From the NCBI RefSeq assembly GCF_011752565.1, contig NZ_VWXK01000023.1, positions 1 to 64,000 of the forward strand: a DNA stretch of 64,000 nt, in the 5' to 3' direction. Below, piece by piece: positions 15,098 through 23,942 of the stretch. Position 1 is the stretch's first letter. Every line of letters starts with the position of its first letter. A program made the position numbers and the translations under genes. A model generated the notes under the pieces. That model was given only the letters and a program-made list of their open reading frames with translations. It was not told the DNA's origin and ran no database searches. Origin of the DNA: Pantoea sp. Ap-967. GTDB taxonomy: Bacteria > Pseudomonadota > Gammaproteobacteria > Pseudomonadales > Pseudomonadaceae.

Positions 15098-15790
15098 TTA
15101 TTCGGCCCTCGCAAAGCCGCGAGCGGCGCGTTTTTCCATGAAGTGCATGCCGGTCATGGCTATGATGGTCAGGCTCAGGTAGATGCAGGCAGCGACCATG
15201 TAGAAGGTGAATGGCTCCTTGGTGACCGTCACGCCGATCTGCGCATGGCGCATGATTTCCTCAAGGCCGATCACCGACACCAGCGCGGTGTCTTTCATCA
15301 GGATCATGAACAGGTTGCCAAGGCCCGGCAGGGCGATGCGCCACATCTGCGGCAGGATGATCCGCGACAGGATGCGGCCCTGGGACAGGCCAAGTGCCAG
15401 GCCAGCCTCGCGGTGGCCCTTGGGGATCGCCAGGATCGCACCACGGAACACTTCGGTGGCATAGGCGCCAAAGCACAGGCCCAAGGCGATCACGCCGGCG
15501 GCGAAGGCGCTAAGCTCCAGGCCCGGCATGTTCAGGGCATCACCGAGGCTGTTCATCAAGCCAACGGTGCCGAAGTAGATGAGCAACACCCAGAGCAATT
15601 CGGGCACGCCGCGCACCAGGGTGGAGTAGAAGCCGCCAAGCCATTGCAGTGGCTTGATCGTGGAAGTCTTGGCCAGGGCGCCGAGCAGGCCCAGGACCAG
15701 CCCCAGCAGCAGGGCGCAAAGCGCCAGTTTTACGGTCATCAAGGTGCCGGCCATCATGGCCGGACCGAATCCGTGCAGGTCGATATTCAT
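15098..15790 (-). CDS. Basic amino-acid ABC transporter permease, HisQ type
   Basis: Inner-membrane permease of 230 aa. The conserved coupling loop is HREAGLALGLSQGRILSRII, preceded by FGAYATEVFRGAILAIPKG, both standard for HisQ/ArtQ/AotQ. It begins 54 bases after the binding-protein gene and abuts the HisM-type permease, with no space between stop and start. It would pair with that permease across the inner membrane and dock the ATPase encoded at 16612. Confidence 0.9.
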   Translation of the reverse strand: MNIDLHGFGPAMMAGTLMTVKLALCALLLGLVLGLLGALAKTSTIKPLQWLGGFYSTLVRGVPELLWVLLIYFGTVGLMNSLGDALNMPGLELSAFAAGVIALGLCFGAYATEVFRGAILAIPKGHREAGLALGLSQGRILSRIILPQMWRIALPGLGNLFMILMKDTALVSVIGLEEIMRHAQIGVTVTKEPFTFYMVAACIYLSLTIIAMTGMHFMEKRAARGFARAE

Positions 15791-15844
15791 GGGCAGGTCA
15801 TTCTAGGGACCGGCGCGCCGCGAGGGCGCGCAGGTCAGGGCGGA

Positions 15845-16600
15845 TCATTCGATGCTGAACGGGAAGTACTTGTCGTTGATTTTCTTGTACGTGCCGTCGG
15901 CCTTGATTTCGGCCAGGGCCTTGTTCAGGTCGTCGCGCAGCTTGGTGTCACCCTTGCGCACGGCAATGCCGATCTTGTCGCTGTCGACCACCGGCTCACC
16001 CTTGAACTCGAAGTTCGAGCCGTCTTTGCTTTTCAGCCACTCGTACTGCACGTACTTGTCGGCCAGGATGCCGTCGATGCGGCCGGACACCAGGTCCAGG
16101 TAGGCGTTTTCCTGAGTGTCGTACAGCTTGATGTCGATGTCGCTGCCGTAGTTGTCTTCCAGCCAGGTGCCGGCCAGGGTGGCGCGCTGGGTGCCGATGG
16201 TCTTGCCCTTGAGCGAGGCCTTGTCGGTCTTGAAGTCGACGTTCTTCGGTGCGATGAACTGCAGCTTGTTGGAGTAGTACGGCTCGGTGAAATCAACCGC
16301 CTGCTTGCGCTCGTCGGTGATCGACAGCGACGACACCAGGAAGTCGAATTTCTTGGCGTTCAGGGCGGGGATGATGCCGTCCCAGTCGGAGGTCACCACC
16401 GAGCACTCGACCTTCATCTTGGCACACAGGGCGTCGCCGATGTCCTTGTCGAAGCCGACGACGTTACCGCTGGCATCCTTGTTGTTGAACGGTGGGTAGG
16501 CAGCTTCGATACCCATGCGCAGTTTTTCCGCGGCCATGGCATTCGCCGACATCACCAGGGTGGCAGCGGCTGCCAGGAGGAACTTCTTGTAAGTGTGCAT
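15845..16600 (-). CDS. Periplasmic Lys/Arg/Orn/His-type binding protein
   Basis: Solute-binding protein of 251 aa with signal peptide MHTYKKFLLAAAATLVMSANAMA. The family-3 signature region GIEAAYPPFNNKDASGNVVG follows the mature start, with GFDKDIGDALCAKM and later SSLSITDERKQAVDFTEPYY, hallmarks of LAO/HisJ/AotJ proteins. The ATG at 16600 is preferred because GGAG lies nine bases before it and the signal peptide then starts correctly. It captures basic amino acids in the periplasm for the downstream permeases. Substrate preference between arginine/ornithine and histidine is unresolved. Confidence 0.9.
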   Translation of the reverse strand: MHTYKKFLLAAAATLVMSANAMAAEKLRMGIEAAYPPFNNKDASGNVVGFDKDIGDALCAKMKVECSVVTSDWDGIIPALNAKKFDFLVSSLSITDERKQAVDFTEPYYSNKLQFIAPKNVDFKTDKASLKGKTIGTQRATLAGTWLEDNYGSDIDIKLYDTQENAYLDLVSGRIDGILADKYVQYEWLKSKDGSNFEFKGEPVVDSDKIGIAVRKGDTKLRDDLNKALAEIKADGTYKKINDKYFPFSIE

Positions 16601-16611
16601 GTATTGCTCCG

Positions 16612-17385
16612 TTAGCGGTGGCTGGACATGAATTGCTTGCAACGCGCCGAGGCCGGGTTCTCGAAGACCTGCTGCGGCGATCCCTGCTCTTCAACCAGGC
16701 CCTGGTGCAGGAAGACCACTTCACTGGACACCTGGCGGGCAAAGTTCATCTCGTGCGTCACCAGCAGCATGGTACGGCCTTCTTCGGCCAGTGCGCGGAT
16801 AACGTTAAGCACTTCCTGGACCATTTCCGGATCGAGTGCCGAGGTTGGCTCGTCGAACAGGATCACCTTGGGCTTCATGGCCAAGGTACGGGCGATGGCG
16901 GCGCGTTGCTGCTGGCCACCGGAAAGCTGGGCGGGGTAGCTGTGGCGCTTGTCGTAGATGCCCACCTTGTTCAGCAGGGCCTCGGCAGCCTCGATGGCCT
17001 CGGCCTTGCTCTGGCCGAGCACGCGGCGTGGCGCCTCGATGATGTTGTCGAGAATCGACATGTGCGGCCACAGGTTGAAATTCTGGAACACGAAGCCGAT
17101 TTCGCTGCGCAGGCGGTTGATCTGGCGGTTGTCGGCAGCCACCAGGTCGCCGTTCTTGGCGGCCTTGAGCTTGAGGCTTTCGCCGGCGACGAGGATTTCG
17201 CCCTGGTGGGGGTTTTCCAGCAGGTTGATGCAGCGCAGCAGGGTGGACTTGCCGGAGCCGGACGACCCCAGGATGGAGATCACGTCACCGTCGCGTGCGG
17301 TCAGCGAAATGCCCTTGAGAATTTCCTGCTCGCCGTAGCGTTTGTGCAGATTGCGGATTTCCAGCGCGGGCGTGGCCTGGGCCAT
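16612..17385 (-). CDS. Basic amino-acid ABC transporter ATPase, HisP/AotP type
   Basis: Cytoplasmic ATPase of 257 aa. Walker A is GSSGSGKST (40-48), Q-loop FVFQNFNLWPHMS (98-110), signature LSGGQQQR (154-161) and Walker B VILFDEPTSALDP (174-186), followed by the H-loop (LLVTHEMNFA). It is the first gene of the four-gene transporter operon, ahead of the binding protein gene by about 11 bases. Having the ATPase first differs from P. aeruginosa aotJQMOP but matches the order I recall at this place in P. putida. Confidence 0.92.
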   Translation of the reverse strand: MAQATPALEIRNLHKRYGEQEILKGISLTARDGDVISILGSSGSGKSTLLRCINLLENPHQGEILVAGESLKLKAAKNGDLVAADNRQINRLRSEIGFVFQNFNLWPHMSILDNIIEAPRRVLGQSKAEAIEAAEALLNKVGIYDKRHSYPAQLSGGQQQRAAIARTLAMKPKVILFDEPTSALDPEMVQEVLNVIRALAEEGRTMLLVTHEMNFARQVSSEVVFLHQGLVEEQGSPQQVFENPASARCKQFMSSHR

Positions 17386-18015
17386 GTGCGGTCCTCATGT
17401 GATCGGGTGCGTTCCCAGCTGTTGGCGGCCTTCCTGGCGAGCGCCAAGCTAGCATAGCGTCAATAGGGCGGCCAACAGGGTCGCAAGGGGCTCAAGGCAA
17501 TGCCGGGGCAGTTTGTCGCATCGCTGCAGTGCAACGTCGCGCAGATGTCCGCAAAGGGCTGACCCCGCTCCATGGCCTTGATGAAAAAAGGCGCGATGGT
17601 GACAGTTTTGGGCGGCTCATGGAAGCGCTTTCGGACCATTCGCGAGGCTCGGCCGCGCCTGCAGGGTGATACTTGGGCTTCGGTTTCGTCGGTATTTGGG
17701 TTGTACCTTTGGGTTGCACTTTTTGCCTTGCGTTGGTGCATAGGTGTTACCGAGGAGCACCTTTGGCGCGTTTGTAAGTGAGTATTTCCGTAATCCGCAC
17801 TTGGCATGGGGATTTGGCGAGCATTCGGTCAAGCCGTGGCCGAATGCCCTGCAAGCCACGGTATTTCTGGCTGCCTGGATAATTCTGACGAAAGCATTCA
17901 GCACATGGCCCGCTTATTGCCATCTGGAATGGGCTGATTGCAGCGACGCCCGATTCGACCCTCGGCGCGTTCGGCCTTCGCAATCGAGTAGTCCACTCCT
18001 TACAAAGGTAGTTTT
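17386..18015. other. Long divergent intergenic region upstream of gabP
   Basis: About 630 bases between the divergently transcribed ATPase and gabP genes. No ORF here resembles a protein family. The segment should hold both promoters. A sigma-54-like TGGCAT/TTTGGC pair near 17805 has the wrong spacing, and no convincing operator or hairpin was found. Confidence 0.4.
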
Positions 18016-19401
18016 ATGAGCGGTAACAATTCCAATGACCTCGCTCAGGGGCTCAAACAACGGCATGTGACCATGCTGTCCATCGCTGGCGTGATCGGCG
18101 CCGGCCTGTTCGTCGGTTCCGGCCATGCCATCGCGGCTGCCGGGCCGGCCGTGCTGCTGGCCTATGCCGCTGCCGGTACCCTGGTGGTGCTGGTGATGCG
18201 CATGCTCGGTGAAATGGCGATCGCCTCGCCCGACACCGGTTCCTTCTCCACCTATGCCGACCGCGCCATTGGCCGCTGGGCCGGTTTTACCATCGGCTGG
18301 CTGTACTGGTGGTTCTGGGTACTGGTGATTCCGCTGGAGGCCAACGCCGCCGCGGCCATCCTGCATGCCTGGTTCCCGGCGGTTGACCTGTGGGCCTTCT
18401 CCCTGCTTATTACCCTGGCGCTGACCCTGACCAACCTGTGCAGCGTCAAGAACTACGGTGAGTTCGAGTTCTGGTTCGCCCTGCTCAAGGTGCTGGCGAT
18501 CATCGGCTTCATCGTCGTTGGCTGCATCGCCATGTTCGGCTTGGTGCCGAGCAGCCAGGTGAGCGGCGCTTCGCACCTGTTCGACACCCAGGGCTTCATG
18601 CCCAACGGCCTGGGCGCAGTGCTGGCGGCCATGCTGACCACCATGTTCTCGTTCATGGGCACGGAAATCGTCACCATCGCCGCGGCCGAATCGAAAGACC
18701 CAGGCAAGCAGATCAGCCGCGCCACCAACTCGGTGATCTGGCGTATCTGCCTGTTCTACCTGGTGTCGATCTTCCTGGTGGTGGCCCTGGTGCCGTGGAA
18801 CGACCCGGCGCTGGCGCAAGTGGGTTCCTACCAGACCGTGCTTAGCCGTATTGGCGTGCCGAATGCCAAGCTGATCGTCGACATCGTCGTGCTGGTGGCC
18901 GTTACCAGCTGCCTGAACTCGGCGCTGTACACCTCCTCGCGCATGCTGTTCTCGTTGAGCAAGCGTGGCGATGCCCCGGCCATTGCCCAGCGCACGACCA
19001 AGGCGGCCACCCCGCACGTGGCTGTGCTGCTGTCGACTGCCGCGGCGTTCCTTTGCGTGTTCGCCAACTACGTGGCCCCGGCCCAGGTGTTCGAGTTCCT
19101 GCTGGCCAGCTCCGGCGCCATCGCGCTGCTGGTGTACCTGGTGATTGCCGTGTCGCAGCTGCGCATGCGCAGCCAACGTGAGGCCCGTGGCGAGAAGATC
19201 GCCTTCAAGATGTGGCTGTTCCCAGGGCTGACCTGGGCGACCATCGCCTTTATCGTTGCCGTGCTGGTGGTGATGGCGCTGCGTGAGGACCACCGGGCTG
19301 AAATCATTGCCACTGCTTTGTTGAGCATTGGCGTGGTGGCGGCGGGGTTGCTGGTGCATCGCAAGCGTGAGGCTAACGCACGGGTGGCGCTGGATAACTG
19401 A
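18016..19401 (+). CDS. gabP: GABA permease (APC superfamily)
   Basis: A 12-helix amino-acid permease of 461 aa. The AAT-family signature is clear: LKQRHVTMLSIAGVIGAGLF at the N-terminus, then GSGHAIAAAGPAVLLAYA, and FSFMGTEIVTIAAAESKDPG in the middle. The sequence closely follows Pseudomonas GabP proteins as I recall them. It would import gamma-aminobutyrate with protons across the inner membrane, supplying carbon and nitrogen; related beta- or gamma-amino acids are possible substrates. It is a single-gene unit followed by a strong terminator. A long upstream region suggests regulation, but no operator could be identified. Confidence 0.88.
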   Translation: MSGNNSNDLAQGLKQRHVTMLSIAGVIGAGLFVGSGHAIAAAGPAVLLAYAAAGTLVVLVMRMLGEMAIASPDTGSFSTYADRAIGRWAGFTIGWLYWWFWVLVIPLEANAAAAILHAWFPAVDLWAFSLLITLALTLTNLCSVKNYGEFEFWFALLKVLAIIGFIVVGCIAMFGLVPSSQVSGASHLFDTQGFMPNGLGAVLAAMLTTMFSFMGTEIVTIAAAESKDPGKQISRATNSVIWRICLFYLVSIFLVVALVPWNDPALAQVGSYQTVLSRIGVPNAKLIVDIVVLVAVTSCLNSALYTSSRMLFSLSKRGDAPAIAQRTTKAATPHVAVLLSTAAAFLCVFANYVAPAQVFEFLLASSGAIALLVYLVIAVSQLRMRSQREARGEKIAFKMWLFPGLTWATIAFIVAVLVVMALREDHRAEIIATALLSIGVVAAGLLVHRKREANARVALDN

Positions 19402-19422
19402 TCTGCCTGTGTTGGAATGAAG

Positions 19423-19457
19423 AAAGGCCGCATCCTTTGCAGGGTGCGGCCTTTTTT
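19423..19457 (+). terminator. Rho-independent terminator of gabP
   Basis: AAGGCCGCATCC and GGGTGCGGCCTT pair around a short loop and are followed by a run of T. It begins about 20 bases after the gabP stop codon. Confidence 0.9.
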
Positions 19458-19469
19458 GTTGGCTGTTCC

Positions 19470-19565
19470 GGCCTCTTCGCGACCTTTGGTCGCTCCTACC
19501 GGTTTTGTGTAGGTCGTGGGATTTGCGCAGGCCGGGTAGGAGCGACCGCAGGTCGCGAAGAGGCC
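19470..19565. repeat. Convergent REP pair (GGTCGC family)
   Basis: GCCTCTTCGCGACC and GGTCGCTCCTACC at the left are mirrored by GGTAGGAGCGACC and GGTCGCGAAGAGGC at the right. The two units form a BIME-like inverted pair between gabP and the next convergent gene. Confidence 0.85.
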
Positions 19566-19586
19566 CGCAAGAGCGAAGCCGATCTG

Positions 19587-20030
19587 TCAGCCAAACTGCT
19601 TCTGCTGCTGTTGCTGCTTGGCCACCAGCTCGGAGGCGGCAATGTAGGCTTCCTGGAATTCGTCGCTCTCCAGCCAGGCCATGGTGGTGTCTTCGTCGGC
19701 GCCGTCGAGCCAGGTGCGGTAGGCGTTGAACACCAGCACGATGTAGTCGGTGGCGTGCTCTTCCTTGTGGCCTTTGAGCACCAACGCCAGCAGCGGGTCC
19801 ACCAGGAACACCGAGATCATCGCCACCAGGCCGGTTTCCTGGGCGGTTTTCATCTTGGCGAACAGCTCTTTGTAGCTGTCGGTTTCCATGGCCTTGTTGA
19901 ACACCTGCTCGATGCTGGCGCTGTCACCGGCGCTGGCCTTCACCGCCTGGCCGCTGCGCACCATGCGGTTCTGCTTGGCCTTGCTGGCGGCGCGCTTGGC
20001 GCGTTTCTGTTGCTTGGTTGGGGTGGCCAT
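19587..20030 (-). CDS. Conserved hypothetical protein with basic N-terminus and poly-Q tail
   Basis: A protein of 147 aa. The start MATPTKQQKRAKRAASKAKQ is strongly basic and could bind nucleic acid or polyphosphate. The middle contains a hydrophobic helix (GLVAMISVFLVDPLLALVLK), and the C-terminus ends in KQQQQQKQ. The ATG at 20030 is preferred over 20093 because the extra residues are arginine-rich non-family sequence. It lies 59 bases downstream of ppk2 on the same strand, so co-transcription is likely. I do not recognise a characterised family. Confidence 0.75.
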   Translation of the reverse strand: MATPTKQQKRAKRAASKAKQNRMVRSGQAVKASAGDSASIEQVFNKAMETDSYKELFAKMKTAQETGLVAMISVFLVDPLLALVLKGHKEEHATDYIVLVFNAYRTWLDGADEDTTMAWLESDEFQEAYIAASELVAKQQQQQKQFG

Positions 20031-20089
20031 GGGCGTATCCTTGGGGTATTCGGAAATTGCGCGTATTGAAGCGCAGCGGCCCCTTCGAT

Positions 20090-21079
20090 TCAACTGGCCA
20101 GCGGCGCTGGTTCATCCTCCTCGAAGCCGCGCGAGGCCCGCCCCACCAGCAGCTCATCCGGGGCATGCGCCACGCTGTGGTCCTTGCCGGGGTAATCCAG
20201 CGAATGCAGGAAATGCCGGATGCAATTGATCCGCGCACGCTTCTTGTCGTCCGACTTGATCACCGTCCATGGCGCATCGGCGGTATCGGTGTGGAAGAAC
20301 ATCGCCTCCTTGGCGGCGGTGTAGTCCTCCCACTTGTCCAGCGACTTGATGTCGATGGGCGACAGTTTCCAGTGCTTGAGCGGGTCGTCACGGCGCGAGA
20401 TGAAGCGGCGCAGCTGCTCCTCGCGGTTCACCGAGAACCAGTACTTGAACAGCAGGATGCCGCTGTTGCACAGCATCCGCTCAAGGTCCGGTGCCTGGCG
20501 CATGAATTCCAGGTACTGCAGCGGCGAGCAGAACCCCATCACCTTCTCGACCCCGGCGCGGTTGTACCAGGAGCGGTCGAAGAAGACCATTTCCCCCGCC
20601 GTGGGCAAATGCTGGATGTAACGCTGGAAGTACCACTGCCCCAGCTCCTGCTCGGAAGGCTTCTCCAGCGCAACGATCCGCGCACCCCGTGGGTTCAGGT
20701 GCTCCATGAAGCGCTTGATGGTGCCACCCTTGCCCGCCGCATCACGCCCCTCGAACAGGATCACCACCCGCTGGCCGGTTTCCTTGGCCCAGCTTTGTAC
20801 CTTCAGCAGCTCGATCTGCAGCGCGTGCTTGGCCTTCTCATACTCCTGGCGGCGCATGCGCGTGCGGTAGGGGTAGCTGGCTGGCAGGCGTGCCGTGGTG
20901 CTGTCCTCGTTGCTGCCCTTCGGTGCGCTGGCCACTTCCAAGGCGGCCGGGGCCTGGCTGACCTGGGTAATGGTGGGCTCAGGCTTGCGCTGGCGTGGGC
21001 GGCGGGTACGCGGCTGGGTTGGGGCGCGGGTGGACGAACTGTCGGGGGCGGGCAGCAGGAGGGGGGATTCTTCGCTCAT
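20090..21079 (-). CDS. ppk2: Polyphosphate kinase 2
   Basis: A protein of 329 aa of the one-domain PPK2 class, which uses polyphosphate to phosphorylate nucleoside diphosphates (GDP or ADP). Walker A is EGRDAAGKGG (110-119); the Walker B and lid region is FFDRSWYNRAGVE (166-178), with the conserved FKYWFSVNREEQLRRF and DPLKHWKLSPID segments following. The first 65 residues are a proline- and arginine-rich, low-complexity extension not needed for catalysis. The gene is probably co-transcribed with the basic hypothetical protein gene downstream. Confidence 0.93.
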   Translation of the reverse strand: MSEESPLLLPAPDSSSTRAPTQPRTRRPRQRKPEPTITQVSQAPAALEVASAPKGSNEDSTTARLPASYPYRTRMRRQEYEKAKHALQIELLKVQSWAKETGQRVVILFEGRDAAGKGGTIKRFMEHLNPRGARIVALEKPSEQELGQWYFQRYIQHLPTAGEMVFFDRSWYNRAGVEKVMGFCSPLQYLEFMRQAPDLERMLCNSGILLFKYWFSVNREEQLRRFISRRDDPLKHWKLSPIDIKSLDKWEDYTAAKEAMFFHTDTADAPWTVIKSDDKKRARINCIRHFLHSLDYPGKDHSVAHAPDELLVGRASRGFEEDEPAPLAS

Positions 21080-21182
21080 GGAGGTCCTTGCGAGGTCGGG
21101 GTCGGATGTCCTCCTGACATGCTAAAGGTGCGAGAGAGGTGAATCTTTGATACGGGTCAACCAGCCTGCATTGGATCAGAAA

Positions 21183-21200
21183 GGGCCGCGATGCGGCCCT
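21183..21200 (-). terminator. Terminator of the DUF3077 gene
   Basis: GGGCCGC and GCGGCCC pair around GAT, followed on the minus strand by TTTCT. It lies about 25 bases past the stop codon of the gene at 21225. Confidence 0.7.
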
Positions 21201-21224
21201 CTGGTAAGCCCTTGAGTCTCTGGT

Positions 21225-21536
21225 TTACTGGCGCTCGAGGGAATGTGCGATTGCGCATGCAACCGCTTTTGCGGCATCAAGTGTGTATTTGGCCAGCCAT
21301 GCATCACGTGCTGTGAACTCGCGCTCGTTCATGGCCGTTGCATAGATCGGTTCGTCTAGGGCATCCAATAGTTCACACAGTGAGCGTGCGGCGTCAGCAA
21401 CTGGAATACCTGGCGTAACGGTGAAAAGCTTGAGGTCCTTGTCAGCCATTCCGGTAGGGCAAAAGCTATGACCTTTGACGATCTTGAGTTCGCGACCATC
21501 GTCGGCAGGTGGGGAGGGGTGAGAAGCGATAGGCAT
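21225..21536 (-). CDS. DUF3077 protein
   Basis: A protein of 103 aa resembling the pseudomonad-restricted DUF3077 family. Visible features are FTVTPGIPVADAARSLCELL in the middle, TARDAWLAKYTLDAAKAVA toward the end, and a short disordered proline-rich N-terminus. It has no signal peptide or catalytic motif. The ATG at 21536 is preferred because AGGAG stands nine bases before it; the longer in-frame extension to 21704 has no family character. Members often occur in multiple copies in Pseudomonas genomes and their function is unknown. Confidence 0.75.
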   Translation of the reverse strand: MPIASHPSPPADDGRELKIVKGHSFCPTGMADKDLKLFTVTPGIPVADAARSLCELLDALDEPIYATAMNEREFTARDAWLAKYTLDAAKAVACAIAHSLERQ

Positions 21537-21850
21537 AAGTCGACTCCTTGTACTGGTAGCCGCTACCCGCTGCCGCCAAGCAGTTAGGGTGGCGGATTGC
21601 ACAGGATTGGCGGACCGGCGTACAAGGGAACCGGCGCACCCGAAGGTGCTCCTGCGCAACCCGCCATAGCACAGGAATGCCGTGCGCAAAAAAAGCGCCG
21701 ACAACCTTGATGGGGGCGCTGTTGCGCCTTGTACTGTTCAGGCCGCCAAGCCTGGTCGCTGTATTCACGCGACGGAGTAGAAGATACCGGCCAAGCTTTC
21801 ATTACGCAAGGCCAGTTCTAGGGATGAATCATGCAGTAACTATTTTTGGC
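21537..21850. other. Gap beside the accessory patch
   Basis: About 310 bases between the DUF3077 gene and the PIN-domain gene. I see no supportable ORF and no strong hairpin. It marks the left edge of the lower-GC patch that ends at tRNA-Phe. Confidence 0.4.
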
Positions 21851-22348
21851 TCACTGCTGAAGGACAAATTTCGCTTCGAGTCTGTGCAGTAATTCAAAAG
21901 TATTCATGTAGGGCACGTTAAAGCTTTTGCATATATTTGGGATGATGAATTTTCGCTTCACATCCAAATTTAGAACTTCGTGGGTTACTACGGTAGCGCC
22001 CGTTGAAATCGCTTTTGCTATCAGCCATGGATCTGCACCAGACAGGAACTCTTCCAGGGCGCCGGTCTTCATTTTAGGAGCTTGCTCCGAAATGTGGGCG
22101 GCGATTTGCGCGTAGGCATTCTGAGTTTGATCATCACTGACCCCATGGAAGAAGGTGCGATTGCTGGTTGTCCACTTGGCAAGGTCATCATTTCCTTTTG
22201 CGAGCTCTTCCATGACGGAGGTAATGCTACCTAGCGCAAGTGACTGGTTTTGGTTGAGCAGCCACTGCCAAAAAGCGGGGCAGATTTCCATGCCGTAGTA
22301 CCGATTCTTCGCTTCAATTAAAGTGTTAGCGTCTAGTAGATGCTTCAT
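21851..22348 (-). CDS. PIN-like DUF4411 protein, probable toxin
   Basis: A protein of 165 aa matching the DUF4411/PIN-like pattern: start MKHLLDANTLIEAKNRYY with the first conserved aspartate, SITSVMEELAKGNDDLAKW with conserved acidic residues, ADPWLIAKAISTGATVVTHE at the third acidic site, and IIPNICKSFNVPYMNTFELL at the end. PIN-fold proteins are metal-dependent ribonucleases. Its start overlaps the stop of the XRE/ImmA gene by four bases (ATGA), so the two form a translationally coupled pair as predicted for this toxin-antitoxin type. The sequence is lower in GC than core genes. Confidence 0.82.
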   Translation of the reverse strand: MKHLLDANTLIEAKNRYYGMEICPAFWQWLLNQNQSLALGSITSVMEELAKGNDDLAKWTTSNRTFFHGVSDDQTQNAYAQIAAHISEQAPKMKTGALEEFLSGADPWLIAKAISTGATVVTHEVLNLDVKRKFIIPNICKSFNVPYMNTFELLHRLEAKFVLQQ

Positions 22349-23478
22349 TCTGTTAGCTGGCCTGCTAGTTTTTGTAGGTTGGCCGGCTGCACGCCCAAGA
22401 GGGTTCCGGCGTCACGCAAAAGTAGTCGACCACTGAAAGCTTCACTCAAGACAGCTTTGCTCAATCGTATGCTGTTCTTCGCAATCAGGGTTCGACAGTA
22501 GTTGCCGCTTCCATCTTCTTTGTTTTGGTAGGCCTTCAGGATGGCCAGGTAGTAGGCCTTATATTTTTCTTGGGGAATCAGGCCGAGGTCCTGTGCACGC
22601 CTTCCTACTGCCAACTTGCTGATGTGAAATCGTGTGGCCAGGAGTGGTAAATTTTCTTCCCAGTCTATTTTGGGATTCCATAACTTACGAAATACCTCTT
22701 CAGGCGCTAGAAACTCCCCCGCGACTGCGTTGCAGAATTTTTCTTCCTCACGGCCATTGGCGCTTCCGCTCGAAACTCCACTTGTGCCTATCCAAATATG
22801 AGCCATTTCGTGAATCAAGGTGAATAGCCGGGCGGCTGGTGCGTCCGAGCTATTTATGAAAATGAGTGGGGCGAAGGCATTGCTGATGGCAAATCCACGA
22901 AACTCGCTGACGTCAAGCTTTCGGTGTGTATTTCCGGCAGCAATGCCACTCCTCATGACGAGGATGCCAATATCCTCAGCTGCGTGGATGAGGGCGCGAA
23001 CATACTTCTCATAATCCAGGCGGGACGTCTCGGGGTCTACGCCAAGGGTTTTACGCATATCTGCAACCACGGTTTTTACGGGGGAGCGAAAGGTAAACCG
23101 AGCGACGAAGTCTAAATGTGCACGCTCATGATCCTGTAGATAATCCAGATACCAGTCCTGCTTTCTTATTGCATCCTTCACGGTATCAAGCAGATTCAAG
23201 CTGGGGTGCTCAGGTGCAAGGCTGCCAACGGTTCTCAGGTCAGGAAGGGGGAGGCTCTCAACCGGTGGCTGAGGAAGAAACAAAAAGCCAAATGGGATGT
23301 GCGCAGCGTTGGCCCACTTCTGAGCTTGTAGAAAGGTGGGCTTGGCCTCTCCCGCTTCCCAGCTTTCAACGCGCTCGGTCTTCACCGGAAGCTTTTTCGC
23401 GAGCTGTTCGGTAGACAAGCCAGCGCGCAGTCTGGACCAGGTGAGGATCACGGGATTAACGAGGGCGGCTTGGGTCAT
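22345..23478 (-). CDS. XRE-HTH / ImmA-IrrE metallopeptidase fusion, probable antitoxin-regulator
   Basis: A protein of 377 aa in the COG2856 family. An N-terminal helix-turn-helix (TWSRLRAGLSTEQLAKKLPV, VESWEAGEAKPTFLQAQKWA) is followed by an ImmA/IrrE-type zinc peptidase domain with HEMAH (223-227) and a downstream EEEKFCNAVAGEFLAP segment supplying the third ligand. Such proteins bind DNA and can cleave regulators. Paired with a DUF4411 PIN protein, they are predicted to act as the antitoxin and autoregulator. It lies upstream of and overlaps the PIN gene. The accessory location next to tRNA-Phe suggests acquisition by transfer, though no integrase is visible. Confidence 0.85.
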   Translation of the reverse strand: MTQAALVNPVILTWSRLRAGLSTEQLAKKLPVKTERVESWEAGEAKPTFLQAQKWANAAHIPFGFLFLPQPPVESLPLPDLRTVGSLAPEHPSLNLLDTVKDAIRKQDWYLDYLQDHERAHLDFVARFTFRSPVKTVVADMRKTLGVDPETSRLDYEKYVRALIHAAEDIGILVMRSGIAAGNTHRKLDVSEFRGFAISNAFAPLIFINSSDAPAARLFTLIHEMAHIWIGTSGVSSGSANGREEEKFCNAVAGEFLAPEEVFRKLWNPKIDWEENLPLLATRFHISKLAVGRRAQDLGLIPQEKYKAYYLAILKAYQNKEDGSGNYCRTLIAKNSIRLSKAVLSEAFSGRLLLRDAGTLLGVQPANLQKLAGQLTE

Positions 23479-23942
23479 GGCAATGTTGTTATGCAGATTT
23501 TTCCATTCTGGTGTCTGATCACGCTGCTATTACGCCGGGTGAAGCGAGCGCATCGTATCCAGCAATGCGTTGGCCTCTTCCTTGGTTGCAGAGGCTGCCC
23601 TGTTTGGCGGGCGACTCTAAGGCATTTACGGCACGCGGGCTTCGTCAACACGATAGGCGGTTATGCTCAACCTTGCCCAGTCGGTGATCGTTTTCAGATG
23701 CGCAATGGGCGCTAACTGTAATAGCGGTGCGGCCCTTTGTGGAGGGCTGAGCTCCCAGAAATCGTGTCTTGATATCTCGGCGCTCGGACTGGCTCCAGGC
23801 ATGTCCCCTTACCGCTGAGGCCCTTCAACCCGTTCCTGCTTGATAGGTCACGTGGGTGGAGCCTATCGTGCATCAGCTTGTGAACTATGGTTGACGCTTA
23901 ATTTTCGTCAGGTCAACCTTTGGTGGGCTTTAGGAGGCCATC
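23479..23942. other. Intergenic region with inverted repeat upstream of an orphan antitoxin
   Basis: About 460 bases between divergent genes. GGTTGAC (23889-23895) and GTCAACC (23911-23917) form an inverted repeat about 25 bases upstream of the HTH gene at 23943 and overlap a TTGACG -35-like box. The rest contains no intact ORF; I looked for a RelE/Gp49-type toxin gene, the usual upstream partner, and found none. Confidence 0.5.

Noticed and set aside
17800..17830. A sigma-54-type promoter upstream of gabP
   Set aside because: The TGGCAT and TTTGGC elements are too far apart (GG-to-GC spacing longer than the required 10 intervening bases).
23520..23720. Short frames that might be a toxin partner or remnant for the antidote gene at 23943
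   Set aside because: Neither the plus-strand frame ending near 23715 nor the minus-strand fragment ending ANALLDTMRSLHPA resembles RelE/Gp49 toxins, and both lack convincing starts.
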